Positions 16,384 to 25,235 of a DNA stretch of 64,000 nt are shown in pieces (positions within the stretch are counted from its first letter, which is position 1; every line of letters begins with the position of its first letter). This stretch comes from Streptomyces gilvus (lineage in GTDB: Bacteria > Actinomycetota > Actinomycetes > Streptomycetales > Streptomycetaceae). The position numbers were made by a program, and so were the translations under genes. The notes below the pieces were generated by a model. That model did not search any database and had not been told where the DNA came from. It saw only the letters and a list, made by a program, of their open reading frames with translations. The stretch is from contig NZ_JAKWBE010000002.1 of NCBI RefSeq assembly GCF_022513565.1, positions 1-64,000 on the forward strand, read 5' to 3'.

Positions 16384-17382
16384 GTGTCGACAAGTGACCC
16401 CGTGACGCTCCCCCTGATCCCGCCCATGCTCGCCACGCCGGGCAAGCTGCCGCCGGTCGCCCAGGACGCCCGCTGGGCCTATGAGACCAAGCAGGACGGC
16501 CAGCGTGTGGTCGCCTACCTGGAAGGCGACGGCACCGTGCTGCTGCGCGCCCGCTCCGGGGAGGACATCACCGCCGCCTATCCCGAACTCCGGCCACTCG
16601 GCGCGGCGCTGGGGAGGACGGCTGCGGTACTGGACGGGGAGGTGCTGGCGTTGGACGAACGGGGGCGTGCGGACTTCCAGTTGCTGCAGTCCCGGATGGG
16701 TCTGGCGCACGCGCCGGGCAAGGCGGCACGGCAGGCGACGAAGGTGCCCGTCCATCTCGTCCTGTTCGACGTGATGCACCTGGCCGGACAGGACCTCACC
16801 GGGCTCCCCTACACCCGGCGGCGCGGGCTGCTGGAGGAGCTCGGTCTCGGCGGGCCCCACTGGTCCACGCCCACCGCACTCGTCGGCCACGGCGAGGAGG
16901 CCCTGCGGGCCACCGTCGAGCACGGTCTGGAGGGTCTGGTCTGCAAACGGCTGGACTCGGTGTACGAGGCCGGGGTGCGGTCGCGGGCCTGGATCAAGAT
17001 TCGCAACATGCGCAGCGAGGATGTGCTGGTGGGCGGGTGGCTGCCGGGCAAGGGACGGTTGGAGGGACTGCCCGGTGCCGTCCTTGTCGGACAGCGGGCG
17101 GCGGGGCGGCTCCGGTATGTGGGTGGGGTGGGGACCGGCTGGAGCGAGGCCGAGCGGGTGCGGCTGGCCGAGCTGTTGCGGGCCGCGGAGACCGACGTAT
17201 GCCCGTTTGATCCCGTGCCGCACGTGGCGGGCGCGCACTGGGTGGTGCCGCGGCTGGTCGGGGAGGTCCGTTACAGCACCCGTACCCGGGCGGGCATGCT
17301 GCGCCAGCCGTCCTGGCTGCGGCTACGGCCCGACCTCGCGCCGGAGGAATCGGCGGCCGACCTCCCAGACGACCTCCCCTGA
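16384..17382 (+). CDS. ATP-dependent DNA ligase (LigC-like)
   Basis: Single-subunit ATP-dependent DNA ligase, about 332 residues, without polymerase or nuclease domains. Motif I is YETKQDGQR with the adenylated Lys. Motif III (VLDGEVLALDERGRADF), motif IV (EGLVCKRLDSVYEAG) and motif V (WIKIRNM) follow in order, and a C-terminal OB fold ends near SWLRLRPDL. Such stand-alone ligases support end joining or base-excision repair in actinobacteria. The start is uncertain: GTG at 16384 or 16402 (VTLPLIPPMLATPG), neither with a strong ribosome site. The frame stays open well upstream, but that part looks non-coding. No Ku or LigD gene is adjacent. Confidence 0.88.
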   Translation: MSTSDPVTLPLIPPMLATPGKLPPVAQDARWAYETKQDGQRVVAYLEGDGTVLLRARSGEDITAAYPELRPLGAALGRTAAVLDGEVLALDERGRADFQLLQSRMGLAHAPGKAARQATKVPVHLVLFDVMHLAGQDLTGLPYTRRRGLLEELGLGGPHWSTPTALVGHGEEALRATVEHGLEGLVCKRLDSVYEAGVRSRAWIKIRNMRSEDVLVGGWLPGKGRLEGLPGAVLVGQRAAGRLRYVGGVGTGWSEAERVRLAELLRAAETDVCPFDPVPHVAGAHWVVPRLVGEVRYSTRTRAGMLRQPSWLRLRPDLAPEESAADLPDDLP

Positions 17383-17605
17383 CCCCCGCCACCGCCCTTC
17401 GCCACGCCAGACCGCCCGTCACCCCCCCCTCGACCGCCTCGGACTCCCCCTCCCCCTCGCCCGCAGCAGGACGCGCACCTGATCTCGGTCGAGCCGTCCG
17501 GAATCGCGTTCGGCCCGGGCGCCCGATCCCGCGACCGCCGACCGGTTCGCTCGTTCCACAGCTCCCGGGGTCATCCTGGCTCCGGGAGTTCGGGAAGGGC
17601 GGAAC

Positions 17606-19159
17606 ATGCCGGCGGGAAGACGGATCGACCGGGGGCGGCTGACGCGGCGGAGCTTTCTGGCCGCGGTGACGGCCCTCGGCACGGCGAGTGCGCGGGCCAC
17701 GGCCGACGGGAACGGCTACACCATGCCCTCGCTCACCTTCACCGACCCCACCGTCCAGCGCAGGCTCGGCGGTCTGTACGCCAGGGCCCTGACGGCTCTC
17801 GCCGACACCCACACGATCGCCGCCGACCCGGCGGTCTACGACAAGGCGGGGCTGCTGACCTACCCGCCCGGCACGGTCGTACGGGCCGGGGGCGGGTATC
17901 CCGCGCCGCAGCGGTGGACCCGGGACGCCGCCGTCAACGCGTGGAACGCGGTGAGCCTGCTCGCGCCGGACGTCGGCCGCAACACGCTGTGGTCGGTGGT
18001 CGACCGCGGCCCGGACGGGCTCGTCGTGCAGCAGGACGACCAGTGGTGGGACCAGGTGGTGTGGATCCTGGCCGCCCGGCACCACTACCGGGTCACCGGC
18101 GACCGCGTCTTCCTGGCCCGCGCGTACCGGACCGCCGCCCACACCCTCGCCGTACGCACGGCCCTCGACTTCGACCCCTCCTACGGACTGTTCCGCGGGC
18201 CCGGTTTCATGAACGACGGCATCTCCGGCTATCCCAGCCCGCCCGCCTCGGCCTGGGTGCGCTCGTCCTTCGTACTGGACCATCCCGGCACCGAGCGGCT
18301 GATGTGCCTGTCGACGAACTGCCTCTACCTCGGCGCCCAGTCGGCGCTCGCGGACATGGCCGACAGCCTCGGCGAGCCCGCTCGAGCCACGTCCCTACGG
18401 GCGGACGCGCGACGCCTGCGCCGAGCGGTCGACCGGCATCTGTGGCGTGCGGACGCCGGGACGTACGCCTACCTGGTCAACGGCGACGGCACGGTCGACG
18501 CCTCCCAGGAGGGGGCAGGTCTCGCCCTCGCGCTGCTGTGCGGGCCGGCCGATGGGCAGCGGGCACAGCGGATCCTCGAGAACACCCACTGGCAGCCGCA
18601 CGGCGTCGTCAACGTCTGGCCGCACTTTCCGCGCTTCGACGACGCCAGGCCGGGACGGCACAACGTCATGGTGTGGCCGATGGTGCACGGCCTCTTCGGC
18701 ACCGCGGCCGCGAGCGCGGGCCGCAGCGACCTGTTCGCACGGGCCGTCGGACAGCTCGCCACGCTGGTCGCGTCGAGCGACGGCTTCTACGAGCTGTACG
18801 ACTCCGTCAGTGGTGCCGTCGACGGCGGCTGGCAGGAGGGCGGCAGCGGGCGGGCCGAGCACTTCGTGTCACAGCCCGGCCAGACGTGGTCCGTCACGGC
18901 GTACCTGCGCCTCGTCCACGACGGCCTGTTCGGTCTGGACTTCGCCGAGGACGCCCTGCGCCTGCGACCGTGTCTGCCGCCGGAGTGGGGAGCGGTGAGT
19001 CTGCGCGGACTGCGCTACCGGGGCATGACCCTCGACATCGCGCTGAGCGGGGGCGGCAGCCGGGTGGTGGAGTGCGCGGTGGACGGGCGGCCGGCTGAAG
19101 CCGTCGTACCCGCCGAGGGGACCGGACACCACACCGTGGAGCTGGTTCTCGGGGTGTAG
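17606..19159 (+). CDS. Tat-exported (alpha/alpha)6-barrel glycoside hydrolase
   Basis: Exported protein of 517 residues with the twin-arginine signal RLTRRSFLAAVTALG. The body resembles MGH1/trehalase-like six-hairpin glycosidases: RWTRDAAVNAWNAVSLLAPD, QDDQWWDQVVWILAARHHY, GLFRGPGFMNDGISGYP and HNVMVWPMVHGLFGTAAA. Acidic residues in WTRD and NDG are candidate catalysts, though the exact family is not certain. The C-terminus has a small beta domain (LRYRGMTLDIALSGGGSRVV), as in GH78 or GH15-like enzymes. GGAAGGG lies 6 nt before the ATG. It is monocistronic and ends at a strong bidirectional terminator. The substrate is probably an alpha-linked oligosaccharide. Confidence 0.8.
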   Translation: MPAGRRIDRGRLTRRSFLAAVTALGTASARATADGNGYTMPSLTFTDPTVQRRLGGLYARALTALADTHTIAADPAVYDKAGLLTYPPGTVVRAGGGYPAPQRWTRDAAVNAWNAVSLLAPDVGRNTLWSVVDRGPDGLVVQQDDQWWDQVVWILAARHHYRVTGDRVFLARAYRTAAHTLAVRTALDFDPSYGLFRGPGFMNDGISGYPSPPASAWVRSSFVLDHPGTERLMCLSTNCLYLGAQSALADMADSLGEPARATSLRADARRLRRAVDRHLWRADAGTYAYLVNGDGTVDASQEGAGLALALLCGPADGQRAQRILENTHWQPHGVVNVWPHFPRFDDARPGRHNVMVWPMVHGLFGTAAASAGRSDLFARAVGQLATLVASSDGFYELYDSVSGAVDGGWQEGGSGRAEHFVSQPGQTWSVTAYLRLVHDGLFGLDFAEDALRLRPCLPPEWGAVSLRGLRYRGMTLDIALSGGGSRVVECAVDGRPAEAVVPAEGTGHHTVELVLGV

Positions 19160-19162
19160 TGC

Positions 19163-19194
19163 GGGTCTGCCGGGCCGGGTGGCCCGGCAGACCC
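19163..19194. terminator. Bidirectional terminator between convergent genes
   Basis: Perfect 14-bp arms (GGGTCTGCCGGGCC / GGCCCGGCAGACCC) with a GGGT loop fill the 44-bp gap between the convergent glycosidase and MMPL stop codons. Confidence 0.85.
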
Positions 19195-19203
19195 GTTGTG
19201 CCG

Positions 19204-21393
19204 TTAGCGGCGGCGTCCGGCCGGGTCGTGGGTGACGGTGTCCCCACTGGTGTCGGACGCCGGTCCGGCATCGATGGATCCGGTGTCCGGGACGGCGCCT
19301 TCCCGCGCCCGGTCGGCGTGCCCCGGCCACCAGGCCGCGTGTCCGATCAGGGCGGTGAGGCTGGGCGTGAAGAACATCGCCATCACGAAGGCGGCGACCG
19401 CGATGCCGAAGGAGACCGCGAAACCCATCTCGGTCAGCAGCGAGTTGCCGGCCAGCATCATCGTGGCGAAGGTCGCCGCCAGGATGAACCCGGCCGCGGC
19501 CACCGTCGGCCCGGCGTGCCGGAGAGCCATGCCGGCCGCCTCCCGGGGTTCGCGGCCCTCGCGGGCCTCTTCCCTGAGCCGGGCGATCATGAGGATGTTG
19601 TAGTCGGTGCCGATCGCGACCACGAAGAGATACATGATCACCGGGAGCATGAACATCAGGCCGGACTTGCCCTGCGCCTCCTGGAAGATCCACACGGTGG
19701 CACCGAGGGTGGCGCCGAAGCCGAGACCCACCGAGGCGATCAGGTACCAGGGTGCGACCACGCTGCGCAGCAGCAGCCCCAGGATGACCATGATCAGAAT
19801 CGCGGCGACGGGGAAGACGGTCCGGTAGTCGTGGTTGACCGCCGTGTCGATGTCCTTGTAGATCGAGGACATGCCACCGACCAGCGCCTTGGTTCCGTCC
19901 GGGGCGTTGGCGTGGGCGACGTCGCGCACCTTGCTCACGGCGTTGATCGCCTTGTCCGTGGACGCCTCGTACTTGAGGGTGACCGTGAAGTCGGCGGTCG
20001 TGCCGTCCTTGTTCAGCTGGTTCATCCGCGCGGAGGCGACACCGTCCACCGCGCCGAGCTTCTGCGCGTAGGCGGTGAAGCCGGACTTGTCCAGCGGCTT
20101 GCCGTCGGTGCTGGACAGGTAGACGTCCGTCGGCGCGGCGGCACCCGCCGAGTACGCCTTCTGCATCTGGTCCTGGACGACCATCGACTCCTTGGTCTTG
20201 GGCATGGAGCCCGAGGCCAGGTCGAAGGTGGCGTGGAAGCCGAGGATGCCGGACGACAGGGCGAGCAGGACCAGACCCGAGAGGGCGGCGGTCAGCGCCG
20301 GACGGCGCTGCACCCCCCGGCCCAGGGCCGCGAACCGGGCGTTGTCCGGCTCTTGTCGCCAGGACTTGGAGGGCCAGAACACCTTCGGTCCGATCAGCGA
20401 GACCACGGCCGGGATCAGGGTCAGGCCGGCGATCAGCGTGACGGTGACGGCGATGGCCAGGGCCGGGCCCATCTGCTTGAGGAAGCCCAGCGTGGACAGC
20501 GCCAGCGCGAGGAAGGCGATGATGACCGCGCCGGCGGCCGAGGCGATGGCCTCACCGACCCGGCCGACCGCGTTGACCATGGCCTGCTTGGGTTCGTCAC
20601 CGGCACGCAGCCGTTCTCGGTAGCGGAACATCAGGAACAGGAAGTAGTCCGTGCCCACGCCGAACAGCACCACGATCAGGATCGACGAGATGGAGCTGTT
20701 GGCCTGCAGACCGAACAGCTTGGTGGCGTAGGCGATCAGACCGTTGGCGATCGCCGACACCACGCCGATGGTGATCAGCGGCAGGATGGCGAGGATCGGC
20801 GCACGGAAGATGATCAGCAGGGTGACCAGGATGATCACGAACGTGCCGATGCCGATCAGCGCTTCACCGCGCTTGGAGGAGTCCTGCTGGTCGAGGGCCT
20901 GTGCGGCCGACCCGCCGAGCTTCACCTCCAGATTCGTGCCTTTCGCCAGCTGTTTGACGTCGTCGCGCAACACCTTGGCGGCGTCGGCCTGTTTGGGCTG
21001 GCCGGCGTTCTTGCTGTCCATCTGGACCAGGGTCAGGTCGTACCTGCCGTCCTTGGACGGCTGGCCGGGGACGACCTTCTGCACCTGGTCGATGTGCTTG
21101 TTGCCCAGCTCGGTGGTGATGCGGGCGACGTCCTGTTTGTCTTCGGCGGTGAGCTTTCCGCCGTCGGTGCGCTGGTAGAGCGCGATCGCGGACGGGGTGA
21201 AGGCGCTGGGGAACGCCTTCTCCTGCAGGTCCGCGGCCTTGATGGACTCGTAACTCTTGGGCAGGAAACTGCTCTCGTCGCTGTTCGAGGGCAGACTTGG
21301 AGCGGTGGCGACGATGGCCACCGCCGCGATCAGCCATGCCACGATCGTCCAGACGGGATGTCGGACGACCGCGGTGCCAATACGTCGGAACAT
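19204..21393 (-). CDS. MMPL/RND-family membrane transporter
   Basis: Large membrane transporter of the MMPL class (exports lipids, polyketides or other hydrophobic compounds using proton force), 729 residues. TM1 (PVWTIVAWLIAAVAIV) is followed by a periplasmic domain to about residue 180, five helices with the sterol-sensing-like block VLFGVGTDYFLFLMFRYRERL, a second large loop, and the repeated block VVAIGTDYNILMIARLREEA near residue 620. The two GTDY motifs carry the proton-relay aspartates. AGGAGG sits 8 nt upstream of the ATG. No dedicated regulator adjoins it; the AraC tail beside it is a remnant. Cargo unknown. Confidence 0.93.
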   Translation of the reverse strand: MFRRIGTAVVRHPVWTIVAWLIAAVAIVATAPSLPSNSDESSFLPKSYESIKAADLQEKAFPSAFTPSAIALYQRTDGGKLTAEDKQDVARITTELGNKHIDQVQKVVPGQPSKDGRYDLTLVQMDSKNAGQPKQADAAKVLRDDVKQLAKGTNLEVKLGGSAAQALDQQDSSKRGEALIGIGTFVIILVTLLIIFRAPILAILPLITIGVVSAIANGLIAYATKLFGLQANSSISSILIVVLFGVGTDYFLFLMFRYRERLRAGDEPKQAMVNAVGRVGEAIASAAGAVIIAFLALALSTLGFLKQMGPALAIAVTVTLIAGLTLIPAVVSLIGPKVFWPSKSWRQEPDNARFAALGRGVQRRPALTAALSGLVLLALSSGILGFHATFDLASGSMPKTKESMVVQDQMQKAYSAGAAAPTDVYLSSTDGKPLDKSGFTAYAQKLGAVDGVASARMNQLNKDGTTADFTVTLKYEASTDKAINAVSKVRDVAHANAPDGTKALVGGMSSIYKDIDTAVNHDYRTVFPVAAILIMVILGLLLRSVVAPWYLIASVGLGFGATLGATVWIFQEAQGKSGLMFMLPVIMYLFVVAIGTDYNILMIARLREEAREGREPREAAGMALRHAGPTVAAAGFILAATFATMMLAGNSLLTEMGFAVSFGIAVAAFVMAMFFTPSLTALIGHAAWWPGHADRAREGAVPDTGSIDAGPASDTSGDTVTHDPAGRRR

Positions 21394-21515
21394 GCGGAAG
21401 GTCCTCCTGGGGCAGGAAGATCACCGCAGCCCGGGGAGCGGACCCTGGCATCGGCGACCCCGACCGGCACGCAGGGCACTCCCCCGGTGCACCGGTCGCT
21501 CGGTTGTCTTCGGTC

Positions 21516-21785
21516 ACATCGTAGTGACCTGGGGGAGAGATCTCTCGGGGGATTCGGCGGAGTTGTGAGTCCGGCGGAAGGCGCCCGGCGTCGTGCCCGT
21601 GTGGCGGGTGAAGAACTTGCCGAAGTTGGTGGGTTCGGAGAAGCCGAGGCGGCGGGCGATGACGGCGACCGGCTCGTCGCTGTGGGCGAGCAGACGCTGC
21701 GGCTGGAGGGCGACCCGTGTGTCGATGACCTGTTTGACGGGCTGTCCGGTGGCCGCGAGGCAGGCGCGGGTGAGGGCCCGGATCG
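21516..21785 (-). pseudogene. Tail of an AraC-family regulator, head deleted
   Basis: The minus-strand frame reads RALTRACLAATGQPVKQVIDT, then VALQPQRLLAHSDEPVAVIARRLGFSEPTNFGKFFTRHTGTTPGAFRRTH to a TGA at 21516. This is the second helix-turn-helix of an AraC-family regulator (IARRLGFSEPTNFGKFF). About 85 of roughly 280-300 residues remain. At 21785 the frame loses similarity exactly where a metallo-beta-lactamase-fold protein begins on the other strand, itself headless. The two were probably divergent neighbours whose shared 5' region was deleted. Confidence 0.75.
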
Positions 21786-22450
21786 TGGCCGTGGACGCGC
21801 AGTACGCGCTGGGGTACGCCGACGAGGTCGTCGCCTATGCCAGGGCACTGGGCAAGCCGATCGACCGGCTCGTCGTCTCGCACGCCCACCCCGACCACTT
21901 CCACGGCGCGGCCCGGTTCGGGGCGCCGGTGCACGCGCTGCCCGCCGTGCGCGACCAGATCGCCGCCCAGGGCGACTCCCAGGACCCGACCGGCACGCTC
22001 ATCCCGGTCACCGACGTCACGCCGACCGTGGAGATCAGCCCCGGTACCGAGGTCGACGGCGTGCCGTTCGTCTTCGAGGCCGTGGCCGGCGGCGAGTCGG
22101 CCGACGAACTCGTCATCAGGCTGCCCGAGCAGGGCGTCCTGGTCGCGCAGGACCTCGTGTACCACGCCGTCCATCTGTTCCTGGGCAACGACGACATCGA
22201 CGGCTGGCGGAAGGCGGTCGACGCCCTGGCCGCCGACACGTCGTACGACACGATCCTGGCCGGACACGGCCTGCCCGCGACGCCCGCCGTCTACGGCGAG
22301 TTGCGCGGCGACCTGGCCGACGCGCGCGAACTGCTCGGTGAAGACGGCGAGGCGTACAAGAAGGCGATCCTGGAGCGCTACCCGTCCTACGGCGGCCCGT
22401 TCCTGATCGACCTCGCCCACCAGTACCTCTTCGGAGCGCAGGGCGCCTGA
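21786..22450 (+). pseudogene. Metallo-beta-lactamase-fold hydrolase lacking its N-terminus
   Basis: The frame is convincing from VDAQYALGYADEVVAYARALGKP onward and holds the zinc motif SHAHPDHFHG, the later DLVYHAVHLFLG metal segment and ILAGHGLPA, ending LAHQYLFGAQGA. About 220 residues remain; the first 40-60, including the opening beta strands, are missing. The only in-frame ATG upstream is at 21593, which would translate through the antisense of the AraC tail. A product from there would be chimeric at its N-terminus, so function is doubtful. The intact parent would be an MBL-fold hydrolase controlled by the AraC regulator. Confidence 0.72.
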
Positions 22451-22513
22451 ACCGGGGTACGCAATCCCGAGGTGCGGTGGTCCGCATACTGGGCGGACTG
22501 GAGGAGGGTGGTC

Positions 22514-23047
22514 ATGCGGACCGTGTACAGCGGGGAACTACCCGTAAGTTACAGTCAGTTCTCCGTGGAGAGCCGGACGGAGGGGTGGGGCGCCCAGCCG
22601 TGGCCACCCCGCGCGGGGCAGCGCAACGGTCTGTGCGGTGCGGCCGTTCCCGGCTATCTGTTTCTGACCACCGGACTGCACACGGGGCGCGTCGGACTGA
22701 CGGTGGAGGTGCACGAGACCGCTCCCCCTGTCGACGAGGTCTGGGAGGACGTGGTGGAGGCCTCCTTCCGGCCGGCCTCGACCTCCACGGTCGTCCTGCC
22801 GTGGGGGGAGGGGCCCTTGTGCGACGTGGGGCTGACCATCACCGACCACCGGGTGCGGTACTGCGCGCGCGGCATGGACCATACGCCGGACGACGAACTC
22901 GCCGTCCTCGACGGCGGTGAGCCGTTCGACCACTATCTGCTGCAGCTCTGGCCGGCCCCGCCCGCCGCGGACCGGATCCTGCGGCGGACGTCGCACGCCG
23001 CCGACTACTGGCATGGCGTCGCACGCCGACACGCCTCGCACGGTTGA
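22514..23047 (+). CDS. Hypothetical protein, 177 residues
   Basis: Start ATG at 22514 has GGAGGAGG at good spacing; an earlier in-frame start overlaps this ribosome site. The protein is soluble, acidic and beta-rich in appearance: VPGYLFLTTGLHTGRVGLTV, then EVWEDVVEASFRPASTSTVV, WGEGPLCDVGLTITDHRVRYCARGMD and a C-terminal PFDHYLLQLWPAPPAADRILRRTS. The pattern recalls small actinobacterial proteins of unknown function in which a beta-barrel senses or binds a ligand, but no family was recognised with confidence. It follows the truncated MBL gene and ends before a terminator hairpin. No signal peptide or membrane segment. Confidence 0.75.
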   Translation: MRTVYSGELPVSYSQFSVESRTEGWGAQPWPPRAGQRNGLCGAAVPGYLFLTTGLHTGRVGLTVEVHETAPPVDEVWEDVVEASFRPASTSTVVLPWGEGPLCDVGLTITDHRVRYCARGMDHTPDDELAVLDGGEPFDHYLLQLWPAPPAADRILRRTSHAADYWHGVARRHASHG

Positions 23048-23142
23048 CGGCCCGGTTCCGTCCCGGCCGCTGCAAGATGTCCCGCTCACCGGGGCTCGAG
23101 CCGGCCATGACCCGGCGGGGCACCCCTCTTCCAACCCACTCG

Positions 23143-23174
23143 AAGGCCCTCGTCACTGTGGTGACCGGGGCCTT
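23143..23174. terminator. Terminator between hypothetical protein and VOC gene
   Basis: The stem AAGGCCC..GTCAC / GTGAC..GGGCCTT with a TGTG loop, followed by TTCT, lies between two convergent genes and can act on both. Confidence 0.75.
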
Positions 23175-23196
23175 TCTCCATGGCCTCGACGCATTC

Positions 23197-23631
23197 CTAG
23201 TCGAGGCAGAACTCGTTGCCCTCGACGTCCTGCATCACGATGCACGACTCGTTGAACCCGTCGGCGATCAGCACGCGCTCGCACACCGCGCCGAGCGCGA
23301 CCAGTCGCTCGCGCTCGGCCTCCAGGACGGCGAGGCGCTCCGCGCCCACGAGTCCGGTGCCCACGCGCACGTCGAGGTGCACCCGGTTCTTGACGACCTT
23401 GCCCTCGGGGACACGCTGGAAGAACAGTCGCGGACCGACACCCGTGGGATCGACGCAGGCGAACGCCGTTCCCTGCCGCTCGGGCGGCAGGGAACGGTCG
23501 AAGTCGTCCCAGGAGGCGAACCCTTCGGGCGGCGGCGGCACAACGTACCCCAGCACCTCGCACCAGAAGCGGGCCACCCGCTCGGGGTCCGCGCAGTCGA
23601 ACGTCACCTGGAACTTCTTGATCGAAGACAT
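23197..23631 (-). CDS. VOC-family (glyoxalase-like) protein
   Basis: Small vicinal-oxygen-chelate fold protein, 144 residues from the ATG at 23631 (MSSIKKFQVTFD). Two beta-alpha-beta-beta-beta units are visible: FDCADPERVARFWCEVLGYVV with ACVDPTGVGPRLFFQRVPEG, and NRVHLDVRVG with CIVMQDVEGNEFCLD. The pattern His-x-Asp and the late Glu are candidate metal ligands. Members act as glyoxalases, dioxygenases or antibiotic-sequestering proteins, and none of these can be assigned here. The upstream in-frame start at 23661 adds ten unlikely residues. It is convergent with the 177-residue gene. Confidence 0.88.
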   Translation of the reverse strand: MSSIKKFQVTFDCADPERVARFWCEVLGYVVPPPPEGFASWDDFDRSLPPERQGTAFACVDPTGVGPRLFFQRVPEGKVVKNRVHLDVRVGTGLVGAERLAVLEAERERLVALGAVCERVLIADGFNESCIVMQDVEGNEFCLD

Positions 23632-23653
23632 CGGCGCACCATAGCAGGGGCGT

Positions 23654-23790
23654 TCAGGCAACCGCGATCAGTCGCGCGGAGTCGAGCGGTATCCCCAGCC
23701 GGTGGGAGCCCGCCACCATCCCGCCGCCATGGATGGTGTAGACGAGCGGGCGTGGTTCCGTCGCGGTGATGGGCCGGCGGCGGCGTGCCA
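23654..23790 (-). pseudogene. Esterase (alpha/beta hydrolase) fragment
   Basis: On the minus strand TEPRPLVYTIHGGGMVAGSH is followed by RLGIPLDSARLIAVA and a stop. It contains the HGGGM oxyanion-hole motif of HSL-type esterases. About 45 residues remain of around 310, with no catalytic Ser, Asp or His. It joins the sigma factor fragment in a different frame at about 23785. Confidence 0.6.
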
Positions 23791-23997
23791 CACCGCCGGA
23801 CAGGTCTCCTGGAGAACGTCGGCGACGACGTCCTCGTCCGCGCAGCGACGGTGCAGCCGCGCCGCCAACCAGGGTGAGGTGCACCGGTACAACTCGTCGA
23901 ACGCCGCCCGGTCACCGTCGGCGACGCGACGCACGAGGTCCGCCTCCTGGAGGCCTGCGATGCCTTTCACGATCAGCTGGACGAAACGACCGTCCAT
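23785..23997 (-). pseudogene. ECF sigma factor N-terminal fragment
   Basis: From ATG at 23997 the frame gives LQEADLVRRVADGDRAAFDE, then LYRCTSPWLAARLHRRCADEDVVADVLQETCPAVWHAA. This is region 2 of an ECF sigma factor (core-polymerase binding and -10 recognition). Region 4 is absent. After AVWHAA the frame runs antisense-like through the esterase fragment. Only about 70 of roughly 190 residues remain, so DNA recognition of the -35 element is lost. An unusual Cys-Pro replaces the usual residues after the QET motif. Confidence 0.65.
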
Positions 23998-24070
23998 TCA
24001 GGTTCTCGGACGCCTCACCGCCCGGCGAAGGCAACAGCACTTGACGCCGAGCACTGTTCACACCCGGAAG

Positions 24071-24976
24071 TCAGTGGGCCTGCTGGTCGACCGGCTCCGG
24101 CTCGGCCTGCCGCGGGGCGGCGGTCCTGCGTTCCTGCAGCTGTGCGTGGGCCATCAGGCCGAACAGGACAGCGAGCAGCACGGCCGAAGAACCCGCGGTG
24201 CCGAGGTCGAGACCGCCCTTGGCGACCGGCTTGGTCAGGAAGTCACCTGCCGTGGCGCCCAGGGGGCGGGTCAGGACGAACGCGATCCAGAACAGCAGCA
24301 CGTTCGGCACGGCCGGCACCTTCATCAGGGCGACGAGGAGAGCCAGCGCGGCTGTCACGAGCAGGGCGCCGCCGCCGTACCCGAGGCCGGAGCTGTCGGA
24401 GAGGAAGTCGCCCATGGAGGTGCCGAGGGTGTTGGAGACGAGGATCGCCGACCAGAACAGGGCCTCGCCCCGGAAGGTGACGATGTCACGGATCTGGAAG
24501 GTCATTCCGGTCGCCTTCCAGACCGTGAAGATGACGAGCAGGACGGAGATGAGGATCGCTGCGCCCACGGGGTAACCGAGGCCGAGGCCCTGCGGGCCCC
24601 AGCCCAGCGAAGTGGCGCCGTACGAGAGGTATTTGGTGCTGGCGTCGCGGTTCATGAAGTCGGACATCGTGGTGCCGGCCATGCTGGTCGACAGGATCAC
24701 GGTCCAGTAGAAGAACGGGTTGTAGCGGCTGGAGCGGAGCTGGATCACCAGCGTCACCACGAAGACGAGGAACAGCGCGATCGTGGTGAGGAAGTAGCCG
24801 AGCTTGAGGGTTTGTGCGAACAGGTCGCCGGCCGTCTCCCCGAGGGTGGTCGCCGCGATCTTCATGATCCAGAACGCCGACGTCACTTCCGGGAGTTTCT
24901 TCATGACCGACTTGGTCGTGCTCGCGACGTCGAGGTCGGTGAGCATGTCCGGTTTCTGCAAGGTGGGGGCTCCCAT
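24071..24976 (-). CDS. COG4705-type integral membrane protein
   Basis: Uncharacterised membrane-anchored protein family, about 301 residues from ATG 24976 (MGAPTLQ); starts at 24946 or 25042 are possible because no ribosome site stands out. It has eight or more helices arranged as repeats around the motif K-x-A-x-T-x-G-E-T-A-G-D (KIAATTLGETAGDLFAQT) and later copies STSMAGTTMSDFM, SNTLGTSMGDFLSD and TRPLGATAGDFLTKP. The fourfold recurrence of small-residue/Asp motifs is a family hallmark and suggests an internally duplicated transporter or channel. The role is not established. The C-terminal tail is polar. Adjacent genes give no clue. Confidence 0.85.
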   Translation of the reverse strand: MGAPTLQKPDMLTDLDVASTTKSVMKKLPEVTSAFWIMKIAATTLGETAGDLFAQTLKLGYFLTTIALFLVFVVTLVIQLRSSRYNPFFYWTVILSTSMAGTTMSDFMNRDASTKYLSYGATSLGWGPQGLGLGYPVGAAILISVLLVIFTVWKATGMTFQIRDIVTFRGEALFWSAILVSNTLGTSMGDFLSDSSGLGYGGGALLVTAALALLVALMKVPAVPNVLLFWIAFVLTRPLGATAGDFLTKPVAKGGLDLGTAGSSAVLLAVLFGLMAHAQLQERRTAAPRQAEPEPVDQQAH

Positions 24977-25235
24977 GCGGTCGAACTGCAGGGCGCCCGC
25001 CCCTCTACGGGACGAGCGCCCTGTGACGTGAGGCGACCGCACGACGGCGATCGCCGTGATCGACCTTGGCAGCGTCTACCTGAACGCGTCCTGAACGCCT
25101 GACAGTCCATCAGGCCGATGAGCGCGTACCGTGTCATGTCAGGAGCTGCCTGACTGCTGTGCGGTGTGAGCGAGGTCAGGCGTACAGCCGTACGCAGGCC
25201 GGCGTCATGGACCTTGGGCCGCCGGCCCCTCGCGG

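Noticed and set aside
19159..22341. 1,060-residue plus-strand frame opposite the MMPL gene
   Set aside because: Shadow of the MMPL coding strand with low-complexity Gly/Arg/Asp content and no domain.
25138..25154. Small hairpin GTCAGG/CCTGAC near the secreted-protein gene
   Set aside because: Arms of 6 bp are expected by chance in this composition and no gene end is within reach to be terminated.
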